Source of the DNA: Faecalicoccus sp.
GTDB lineage: Bacteria; Bacillota_I; Bacilli_A; Erysipelotrichales; Erysipelotrichaceae
DNA length: 16,117 bases
Assembly: GCA_017941505.1 (NCBI GenBank)
Contig: JAGAWH010000179.1
Span: forward strand, 1-16,117
Direction of reading: 5' to 3'
Shown piece by piece: positions 1 through 5,514 of this stretch. The notes beneath the pieces are model-generated. The model had not been told where the DNA came from, searched no databases, and worked only from the letters and a program-made list of their open reading frames with translations. The position numbers were made by a program, and so were the translations under genes. Each line of letters begins with the position of its first letter. Within the stretch, counting starts at the first letter, position 1.

Positions 1-140
1 GATGTAAGCCATCGACCGGAATAAATAATCCCGGCCCGAAGTTAATTATTCTTACAACCTTACTTTTACATTTAAGATTTGTATTTCTGATGATTTATAG
101 GAACATTTAGTATTTATTCCACAAATACTTTACACTAAGA

Positions 141-167
141 AACCGAAAGAGTAATACCCCTTCGGTT
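141..167 (-). terminator. Possible weak terminator after the DJ-1/PfpI gene
   Basis: Arms AACCGAA (141-147) and TTCGGTT (161-167) can pair around a 13-nt loop, just past the stop of the minus-strand gene at 182. On the minus strand the stem is followed only by a broken T tract (TTTCTT), so termination would be weak. The remaining DNA from 1 to 140 holds no gene I can support. Confidence 0.3.
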
Positions 168-181
168 ACTAATACGTCAAT

Positions 182-724
182 TTAATGCTCGGCGTCGTAA
201 TAAACTGATGTTTTTACTTTATCGGCATGTTCTTTGCCACATAATTTTTCAATGACAGCCCACGCAAATTCAATACTTGCAGCAGCGCTGATACCGGTAA
301 CTAAATTTCCATCCGTTACAGCATAGGCATATACATATTCACCGCCAAAATCCTCATCCAAGTCTTTAAAGCAGGTATATCTCTTTCCTTTCAAGAGACC
401 TTCCTGGCCTAAGATTGTCGGTGCTGCACAAATTGCCGCAATAATCTTATGATCGGCAAATTCATGAACCTGATCTAAAAATGCCTGATTATGACGAATC
501 GTTTTATGATGCGGTCCACCCGGAATCAACAAACAGTCAGCTTTTGTAAAGTCATACGTATCAAATGGACATGTCGGGCTGTAAGTTACTCCAAAACGTC
601 CGGTAGCACTTTCACCTGCCATTGATACAATATCAACATCCAATCCTGCTCTTCTAAGTAGTGCGATAGAGCCCATTGCTTCTAATTCTTCAAAACCATT
701 ATCCATTACAACCGCAACTCTCAT
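182..724 (-). CDS. DJ-1/PfpI family protein (class I glutamine amidotransferase-like fold)
   Basis: A 180-residue cytoplasmic protein of the DJ-1/ThiJ/PfpI superfamily. Visible landmarks are an N-terminal strand MRVAVVMDNG, then FEELEA (residues 11-16) whose Glu15 matches the acidic residue next to the reactive cysteine in DJ-1. A Gly-Gly turn (LIPGG, 66-70) follows, then the nucleophile elbow AAICAAPTILG with Cys99, equivalent to DJ-1 Cys106. The length is normal for single-domain members. The family includes chaperones, proposed deglycases and glyoxalases, and the substrate cannot be told from sequence. The start is supported by an AGAGAGG ribosome binding site 9 nt upstream. The gene is monocistronic and divergent from the DUF308 gene. 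Family assignment is secure, biochemical role open. Confidence 0.9.
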   Translation of the reverse strand: MRVAVVMDNGFEELEAMGSIALLRRAGLDVDIVSMAGESATGRFGVTYSPTCPFDTYDFTKADCLLIPGGPHHKTIRHNQAFLDQVHEFADHKIIAAICAAPTILGQEGLLKGKRYTCFKDLDEDFGGEYVYAYAVTDGNLVTGISAAASIEFAWAVIEKLCGKEHADKVKTSVYYDAEH

Positions 725-747
725 TTTTAATTACCTCTCTTTCTGAA

Positions 748-776
748 AGTATACAATGCTTAAAATATCTACGCAA
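748..776 (-). promoter_or_regulatory. Putative promoter of the DJ-1/PfpI gene
   Basis: On the minus strand, TTGCGT (771-776) and TATACT (748-753) are separated by exactly 17 bp, about 24 bp upstream of the start codon. The -10 is good and the -35 moderate. Confidence 0.45.
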
Positions 777-794
777 ATCTTAACTAAATTGTAC

Positions 795-827
795 TATAAT
801 GAAATCAGAAATGTACTTACAAAGGAG
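795..827 (+). promoter_or_regulatory. -10 box and ribosome binding site of the DUF308 gene
   Basis: A consensus TATAAT lies at 795-800 with no recognisable -35. It is followed by AAAGGAG at 821-827, 9 nt before ATG 837. The Shine-Dalgarno position decides the start, because an upstream in-frame ATG at 756 has none and lies before the -10 box. Confidence 0.4.
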
Positions 828-836
828 ATTAAAACT

Positions 837-1370
837 ATGAAATCAAATAATTCTTCCCAGGATCGGGGAATGTCCCTCTTATTTGTGCTGATTGGAATTC
901 TGTTATGCGTATTGAATGTCAGTCTTCTCACCATGTTAGCACGAATTATCGGTATCGCCGGAGCTGCGATCGGTGCATTTATGATTTACACATTCTTCGC
1001 AAAAGCCAAATCCGATAACAGTTCTTTATTCTATGGGGTTCCGTTATTTATCGCAGGCGCTCTTTTGATTCTCTCCCCTGAAAGCATCATTGCGGTATTA
1101 CCGGTACTTGCAGGTATTGCCCTAACGCTTTTCGGTGTTGTTCAATTAAAGAGATCCTTTGTCTTAAAAGACAACGGCTTTCCAAGATGGAACTTAGGTT
1201 TGATTGGATCTATTTTAATGATGGTCTTTGGCGCAATCTTGTTTTTACAGCCAATCCAGGCTTTATCCTTTATCATGCAGCTGATTGGTGCCGGATTCAT
1301 CATTGCCGGAATCTTCCTGTTTATCAGTTCCGCTTTGATCAACAGATACGATAGACCTCAGGGGCAGTAA
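837..1370 (+). CDS. DUF308 (HdeD-like) membrane protein
   Basis: A 177-residue integral membrane protein. After a short polar N-terminus (MKSNNSSQDRG) there are about six hydrophobic helices: roughly residues 12-30, 33-54, 65-80, 83-100, 115-135 and 139-163. Short polar turns separate them and the tail is basic-polar (NRYDRPQGQ). The repeated Gly-rich helical pairs and overall size match the DUF308/HdeD family (about 180-190 residues). HdeD is linked to acid resistance in E. coli, but most Bacillota members are uncharacterised. ATG 837 is preferred over an in-frame ATG at 756 because of the AAAGGAG site. The last 108 bp overlap the 3' end of the convergent HAD gene, and no terminator lies between the two. 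Confidence 0.8.
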   Translation: MKSNNSSQDRGMSLLFVLIGILLCVLNVSLLTMLARIIGIAGAAIGAFMIYTFFAKAKSDNSSLFYGVPLFIAGALLILSPESIIAVLPVLAGIALTLFGVVQLKRSFVLKDNGFPRWNLGLIGSILMMVFGAILFLQPIQALSFIMQLIGAGFIIAGIFLFISSALINRYDRPQGQ

Positions 1371-2204
1371 TTCCAGATGATGGAATACTCCATTCTCTGA
1401 ATTCTTATATTTCGTGATGTATTGCACAGCCTTCTTTACATGAGGCTGTGCATTTTTCATGGCGATTCCTACCTTAGAGGCTAGAAGTAACGGAAGATCA
1501 TTGCCACTGTCCCCAAAGGCAAGCACATTATCTAATGTATAATTATGTTTACGAACAATCCATTCGACTGCTTCCTTTTTCCCAACCTGCTTTACAACCA
1601 ATTCCGTTGACCTGTCATCGACCGGATAGAAGCGATAATTAGGATATCTGTTAAGGATATCTTTTTCAAATCGGGCAATATCCCCTTTTCTTCCTACGAA
1701 ACAAACCTTGTCATATAAATTGCTCTTGGTTTTAATTTTAGTTCGAATTTCCGTTAATACTAACGGTGCTAATTTATGATGAACAGGATTACGATAGATT
1801 TTTTTCAAAATCGCCTGTCCTTTTTTTAATATTTTCGGAAGGAACATTACATAATGTTGGTCTTCCCAGAAATAAGAAACAAGATGATATCGTTTTGCGA
1901 TCTCAATGATATCTTTAACTTCCTTTGATGGAATACGGGGGAACATCCTTGTTCTGTTATCATAGAAATCATGCACCTCTAAACCATTGGCACAGGCCAC
2001 AAAGCCTTTATATTCCCTAAGCATTAAATCCTTAATAATCTCATCGAGTTCGCTGAAAAAGCGTCCGGTTGCGATTCCGACAATATACCCTTTTTTTTGG
2101 TATTCAATAATCTTTTCTTTTACAGAAGGAGTAATCTGTTTTCCATAATGAAAAAGCGTTCCATCTAAGTCAAATACCAGCACTTTTATATTACTTAAAT
2201 CCAT
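1263..2204 (-). CDS. Cof-type HAD-IIB family hydrolase with an extended C-terminal tail
   Basis: A 313-residue cytoplasmic phosphatase of the HAD superfamily, Cof/YbjI-like class IIB. All four HAD motifs are present: FDLDGT (Asp12 nucleophile, Asp14 acid/base), GIATGR (Thr46), Lys210 in KKEAVEW, and GDSGNDLPLL (Asp232, Asp236). The region between motifs II and III is the C2-type cap. Substrates of this family are usually sugar phosphates or cofactor phosphates; none can be chosen here. The normal fold ends near LELLPL (about residue 282). The remaining 30 or so residues are polar and low in complexity, and are read from the antisense strand of the DUF308 gene. The start has an AAAGGAGG site 6 nt upstream. 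It follows cysK by 41 bp, but a terminator stands between them. Confidence 0.88.
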   Translation of the reverse strand: MDLSNIKVLVFDLDGTLFHYGKQITPSVKEKIIEYQKKGYIVGIATGRFFSELDEIIKDLMLREYKGFVACANGLEVHDFYDNRTRMFPRIPSKEVKDIIEIAKRYHLVSYFWEDQHYVMFLPKILKKGQAILKKIYRNPVHHKLAPLVLTEIRTKIKTKSNLYDKVCFVGRKGDIARFEKDILNRYPNYRFYPVDDRSTELVVKQVGKKEAVEWIVRKHNYTLDNVLAFGDSGNDLPLLLASKVGIAMKNAQPHVKKAVQYITKYKNSENGVFHHLELLPLRSIVSVDQSGTDKQEDSGNDESGTNQLHDKG

Positions 2205-2220
2205 GATTAACCTCCTTTGT

Positions 2221-2244
2221 AAAAAGCTGTCCTTAAAGACAGCT
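2221..2244 (-). terminator. Intrinsic terminator of cysK, abutting the HAD gene's ribosome binding site
   Basis: Minus-strand stem AGCTGTC/GACAGCT (7 bp, loop TTTAAG, 2225-2244) runs into a TTTTT tract at 2221-2225. Only two bases (A, C) separate the T tract from the AAAGGAGG of the downstream HAD gene. Read-through would therefore be the obvious route for co-expression. Confidence 0.75.
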
Positions 2245-2245
2245 G

Positions 2246-3178
2246 TTATTTTTGTGCAAACATTGGTGTAGAAAGATATCTTTCACCGGTATCCGGTAAT
2301 AGTACAACAATTGTCTTTCCTTTATTTTCTTTGCGGGATGCCACCTGAATTGCAGCATATAAAGCAGCTCCGGAAGAAATACCTACTAACATTCCTTCCT
2401 TCCCGGCAAGAAGACGTCCGATTTCATAAGCTTGGTCATCGGTTACGGTAATGACTTCATCGTATACTTTTGTGTCAAGAATTTCCGGTACAAAGCCGGC
2501 ACCGATTCCCTGCAGACCATGAGGTCCTCCATGCCCTTCACTTAATACCGGTGAGCCTGCTGGCTCAACTGCTACTACTTTTACTTCCGGTTTTTTCTCT
2601 TTTAAATATCGCCCGGTTCCGGTAATCGTTCCACCTGTGCCTACACCGGCTACAAAGAAATCAACAGTTCCATTGGAATCTTCCCAGATTTCCGGACCGG
2701 TTGTATCATAATGTGCTGCCGGGTTGGATGGATTCACAAACTGTCCGGCAACGATGGAATTATCAATTTCCTTATGCAGCTCTTCTGCCTTATCAATGGC
2801 ACCCTGCATACCTTTTGCGCCTTCTGTTAATACAACCTGAGCTCCATATGCCTTCAACAATAACTGTCTTTCTACACTCATTGTCTCCGGTAATACCATG
2901 ATCGCTTTATAGCCTTTGACAGCTGCAACGCACGCAAGACCGATTCCGGTATTGCCGCTTGTCGGTTCAATGATCGTAGCTCCCGGCTTTAATAAACCTT
3001 TCTTTTCGGCGTCTTCAATCATTCTAAGTGCTACACGATCTTTGGCACTTCCTGCCGGATTAAAGAATTCAACCTTGGCCACTAATTTGGCCTCTAAGTT
3101 ATATTCTTTTTCAATATTCTGTAATTCAACCAGCGGTGTTTTTCCGATTAAATCAATCACATTATTATAAATTGTCAT
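2246..3178 (-). CDS. cysK: Cysteine synthase (O-acetylserine sulfhydrylase)
   Basis: A 310-residue PLP enzyme that converts O-acetylserine and sulfide to cysteine. The PLP-binding lysine is Lys46 in NPAGSAKDR. The substrate-binding loop TSGNTG is at 73-78, the phosphate-binding glycine loop GTGGT at 180-184, and the serines contacting the PLP ring nitrogen in GISSGA (266-271). The C-terminal LLPDTGERYLST is typical of the CysK/CysM group, and the length is normal. I favour CysK over cystathionine beta-synthase because there is no heme or CBS extension. Start ATG 3178 follows AAGAGG by 7 nt. It is transcribed from a consensus promoter whose -35 lies within a 28-bp repeat also found upstream of metF, which suggests shared sulfur control. 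No serine acetyltransferase gene lies nearby. Confidence 0.95.
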   Translation of the reverse strand: MTIYNNVIDLIGKTPLVELQNIEKEYNLEAKLVAKVEFFNPAGSAKDRVALRMIEDAEKKGLLKPGATIIEPTSGNTGIGLACVAAVKGYKAIMVLPETMSVERQLLLKAYGAQVVLTEGAKGMQGAIDKAEELHKEIDNSIVAGQFVNPSNPAAHYDTTGPEIWEDSNGTVDFFVAGVGTGGTITGTGRYLKEKKPEVKVVAVEPAGSPVLSEGHGGPHGLQGIGAGFVPEILDTKVYDEVITVTDDQAYEIGRLLAGKEGMLVGISSGAALYAAIQVASRKENKGKTIVVLLPDTGERYLSTPMFAQK

Positions 3179-3212
3179 AAATATGCCTCTTTTCTTTTAA
3201 ACGTCTAAACGA

Positions 3213-3242
3213 ATTATAAAACTTCCCTAATTTTCCTGTCAA
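3213..3242 (-). promoter_or_regulatory. cysK promoter
   Basis: Minus-strand TTGACA (3237-3242) and TATAAT (3213-3218) are separated by 18 bp, and both hexamers match the sigma-A consensus perfectly. The leader to the cysK start is only about 28 nt, too short for a T-box or riboswitch. Control must therefore act at the promoter itself. Confidence 0.8.
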
Positions 3243-3258
3243 TTTTTGGTATTAATCC
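3231..3258. repeat. 28-bp direct repeat, copy 1 (contains the cysK -35 box)
   Basis: A perfect 28-bp match to 3869-3896 in the same orientation, with flanks that diverge immediately on both sides. It begins TTTTCCTGTC and ends GGTATTAATCC on the plus strand. On the minus strand it includes TTGACA, the -35 element of cysK, plus 16 bp upstream of it. Confidence 0.9.
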
Positions 3259-3325
3259 TGCTTAGGACATCACCAAGTATTAACGGCCATTGTTTATTTA
3301 TATGGTTTATTTAGGTTTTTCATCG

Positions 3326-3357
3326 TAGCACGTATATCAAGAAAAAAAATAGTGCTA
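3326..3357. repeat. Short inverted repeat upstream of the orphan gene
   Basis: TAGCAC (3326-3331) and GTGCTA (3352-3357) face each other across 20 bp, about 60-90 bp ahead of ATG 3418. It could be an operator but the arms are short, and chance is not excluded. Confidence 0.25.
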
Positions 3358-3417
3358 ATATTTACTATATAGATATCGGTATAGAAACATCATTCTCTAA
3401 AAGGAGTTTCACTTGAA

Positions 3418-3765
3418 ATGAGAAAAAACGAATATAAAGCCCTTGAGGAATTTAAATCTCAATACATTGGAATATGGAATCCATCGGAAGGTCATTGGCT
3501 GGGGTTAGATTTTGTGTATAAAGGAGAAGAATATCGTTTTAATACAGGATCAATGTATTCTAAAAGCAATACAATTCTTCCAGATGGAAAAGAGGCTATT
3601 TTTGGATTATATCGGAAAAATCGTGTACCAAAGCTAAATCAAGATTACGAGCTTCTCGGCGAGTTTGCAAGCATGCAAGATGCCTTGGATAGCCCATGTA
3701 TCAATGGAATCAAATTCAGTCAGATCATAATGGATGATGAAACAGAACTCGTTGGACAAGATTAG
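3418..3765 (+). CDS. Uncharacterised 115-residue protein
   Basis: A small soluble protein with no signal peptide or membrane segment, and I do not recognise its family with confidence. Features: an amphipathic N-terminus (MRKNEYKALEEFKSQY), an aromatic central part (GIWNPSEGHWLGLDFVYKG, then EEYRFNTGSMY), a middle FGLYRK, and an acidic C-terminus ending MDDETELVGQD. Alternating hydrophobic strands suggest an alpha+beta domain. The start is supported by AAAAGGAG at 3399-3406, 11 nt from ATG, and a branched terminator follows. It is a single-gene unit inserted between cysK and metF and bracketed by a perfect 28-bp direct repeat, so it may have arrived with that repeat. No function can be assigned, and nothing links it directly to sulfur metabolism apart from position. 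Confidence 0.75.
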   Translation: MRKNEYKALEEFKSQYIGIWNPSEGHWLGLDFVYKGEEYRFNTGSMYSKSNTILPDGKEAIFGLYRKNRVPKLNQDYELLGEFASMQDALDSPCINGIKFSQIIMDDETELVGQD

Positions 3766-3791
3766 GTACATATAACAATTCTATAAAATAT

Positions 3792-3848
3792 AAACTATTC
3801 TGATAAGCGTAACAGCATTTGTGTTCGATATTTCGGAATAGTTTTTTT
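3792..3848 (+). terminator. Branched stem-loop terminator after the orphan gene
   Basis: AAACTATTC (3792-3800) pairs with GAATAGTTT (3836-3844), and the second arm merges into a run of seven T. The 35-nt loop contains a minor AACA/TGTT hairpin. It sits 27 bp past the stop codon at 3765. Confidence 0.55.
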
Positions 3849-3868
3849 ATCTTCTTAGAAGGATCCGT

Positions 3869-3896
3869 TTTTCCTGTCAATTTTTGGTATTAATCC
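3869..3896. repeat. 28-bp direct repeat, copy 2 (upstream of metF)
   Basis: Identical to 3231-3258 over 28 bp. It contains the same minus-strand TTGACA (3875-3880), but at 18-bp spacing the following hexamer is AAGAAG, so it is not a minus promoter. It lies about 40 bp upstream of the metF -35, a plausible distance for a regulator-binding site. Confidence 0.9.
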
Positions 3897-3936
3897 AGTT
3901 TATAACCTTCGATAGATTATAATTAGAGAGACAAAC

Positions 3937-3966
3937 TTGTTGATAAACTGTAATTCATAATATAAT
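3937..3966 (+). promoter_or_regulatory. Putative promoter of the metF-metH operon
   Basis: TTGTTG (3937-3942), an 18-bp spacer and a perfect TATAAT (3961-3966). The predicted leader is about 20 nt with ribosome binding site AAAGAGG (3977-3983) and ATG at 3993. That leaves no room for a SAM, cobalamin or T-box element downstream of the start site. Confidence 0.6.
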
Positions 3967-3992
3967 TATTAGAACGAAAGAGGTACATCCTT

Positions 3993-4856
3993 ATGAAAAT
4001 AATCGATATATTAAAATCCAATGAAATTACGATATCCTTTGAGGTATTCCCTCCTAAAACCGATGATAAATATGCGATGGTCGAAGAAGCAGCTGCCAGC
4101 ATTGCCTCTTTGCATCCTCATTTTATGAGTGTGACCTATGGTGCAGGAGGCGGTACTTCCAAAAACACCGGAAATATTGCCGCTGATATCCAAAACCAGT
4201 TTAATGTACCGATGTTGGCGCATTTAACCTGTGTATCTTCTACTAAGGAAGATGTAATACGAGTATTAAAAGAATATGAGGATAAAGGTATCAAAAATAT
4301 AATGGCTCTTCGCGGTGATATTCCCAAAGGCGGACGTATCTGCCATGAATATAATCATGCGATTGAACTGGTAAAAGATATTAAATCCATTGATCCGGAC
4401 ATCTGTATCGGAGGAGCCTGTTATCCGGAAGGCCATGTTGAATGCGATAGAGCTTCAAAGGACCTTCAATATCTAAAAGAAAAAGTGGATGCGGGTATGG
4501 ACTTTCTCACAACACAGATGATCTTTGATAACTCCACTTTATATAATTTCCTATATCGTGCCCGCAATATCGGTATCGATGTACCGATTCTTGCCGGTAT
4601 TATGCCAATCACCAAACCAATCCAGGTAAAGCGCAGCATTGAAATATCCGGAGCAACCATTCCGCATTCTTTTAGGATGATGGTTGACCGGTTTGGAGAC
4701 AATGAAGAAAAAATGGAAAAAGCCGGTATCATCTATGCCTCGGAGCAGATTGTAGACTTAATTTCAAATGGAGTAACCCATATTCATGTCTATTCTATGA
4801 ATAAACCATCCGTTGCTGCGGGCATCATGAACAATCTGGAAGGTCTGATTCGTTAA
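3993..4856 (+). CDS. metF: Methylenetetrahydrofolate reductase
   Basis: A 287-residue TIM-barrel flavoenzyme that reduces 5,10-methylene-THF to 5-methyl-THF, the methyl donor for MetH. Recognisable motifs are ISFEVFPPK (residues 14-22, Glu17 matching the catalytic Glu28 of E. coli MetF), VTYGAGGGTSKNT, ALRGDIPKGG, the GGACYPEGH segment, and the C-terminal ITKPIQVKR and HIHVYSMNKP segments. It has the usual bacterial length and no C-terminal regulatory domain of the eukaryotic type. It is the first gene of a three-gene operon: the next start codon is 1 bp after its stop. No metV-like zinc partner gene is adjacent. Start ATG 3993 has AAAGAGG 9 nt upstream. Confidence 0.95.
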   Translation: MKIIDILKSNEITISFEVFPPKTDDKYAMVEEAAASIASLHPHFMSVTYGAGGGTSKNTGNIAADIQNQFNVPMLAHLTCVSSTKEDVIRVLKEYEDKGIKNIMALRGDIPKGGRICHEYNHAIELVKDIKSIDPDICIGGACYPEGHVECDRASKDLQYLKEKVDAGMDFLTTQMIFDNSTLYNFLYRARNIGIDVPILAGIMPITKPIQVKRSIEISGATIPHSFRMMVDRFGDNEEKMEKAGIIYASEQIVDLISNGVTHIHVYSMNKPSVAAGIMNNLEGLIR

Positions 4857-4857
4857 A

Positions 4858-5514
4858 ATGATTGAAATCAATCGTAAAGAGGTCTTGAGATATCTTGGAT
4901 ATCAAAAGGTAGAACCCGACAAAATCATGCTCGATATGTTGGAAGACTGTATTGATCAAATCAATAGAGCAGCCCATTTTTCTTACAACATACAAAAATT
5001 TGATATTCAATTTCTTTCAAAAGATACAATTCAAATTGAAGAGATGATCATCCATTCAAAAGACCTTTCCAAAAACTTAAATGGATGTCATAGTGCTTAC
5101 TTATTTGCGGGAACCATCGGTATGGATGTAGATAGATTGATACGAAGAGCAGAAATCACCAATATGGCAAAGGCCATGTGTTATCAGGCTATCGGTGCTG
5201 CCTGTATTGAAGCCTATGTAGATAAAATCAATGAAGAAATCATTCAAAATGAAGCTAAACATAACATGTATTGCCGTCCCCGTTTTTCACCGGGATATGG
5301 GGATTTCAGTCTAAATCATCAAAGTGATTTTTCCCGCATATTGGATATGCCCAAAACCTGCGGTATCAATTTAACCGATACCCTTTTGATGGTGCCATCT
5401 AAATCGGTTACTGCCGTAATCGGTGTTACCAATAAACCGATTCAATACTCATCTAAATGCGAAAGATGTGCAAACTATACGACCTGTGATTTTTCAGAGA
5501 AAGGATGTCTATGA
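4858..5514 (+). CDS. Stand-alone MetH activation (AdoMet-binding reactivation) domain protein
   Basis: A 218-residue protein matching the C-terminal activation domain of cobalamin-dependent methionine synthase, encoded here as its own polypeptide. The diagnostic SAM-binding stretch is CRPRFSPGYGDF (139-150), equivalent to the RxRxSPGYP motif of MetH, followed by MVPSKSVTAVIGVT (178-191). Its expected role is reductive methylation of inactive cob(II)alamin on MetH using SAM and an electron donor. It lies between metF and metH, 1 bp after metF, and its TGA overlaps the metH ATG. The C-terminus carries four cysteines, CxxCx5Cx6C (201, 204, 210, 217), absent from the E. coli fused domain and suggestive of a metal or Fe-S site. 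Similar split versions are known in Thermotoga and clostridia. Confidence 0.85.
   Translation: MIEINRKEVLRYLGYQKVEPDKIMLDMLEDCIDQINRAAHFSYNIQKFDIQFLSKDTIQIEEMIIHSKDLSKNLNGCHSAYLFAGTIGMDVDRLIRRAEITNMAKAMCYQAIGAACIEAYVDKINEEIIQNEAKHNMYCRPRFSPGYGDFSLNHQSDFSRILDMPKTCGINLTDTLLMVPSKSVTAVIGVTNKPIQYSSKCERCANYTTCDFSEKGCL

Noticed and set aside
1..24. C-terminal end of a plus-strand gene (frame reading DVSHRPE then stop)
   Set aside because: Seven residues are too few to support a gene call, and a GC-rich short stem nearby is not followed by a T tract.
5505..5507. ATG at 5505 as the metH start
   Set aside because: It lies within the Shine-Dalgarno sequence. ATG 5511 has proper spacing and an ATGA overlap with the upstream gene.
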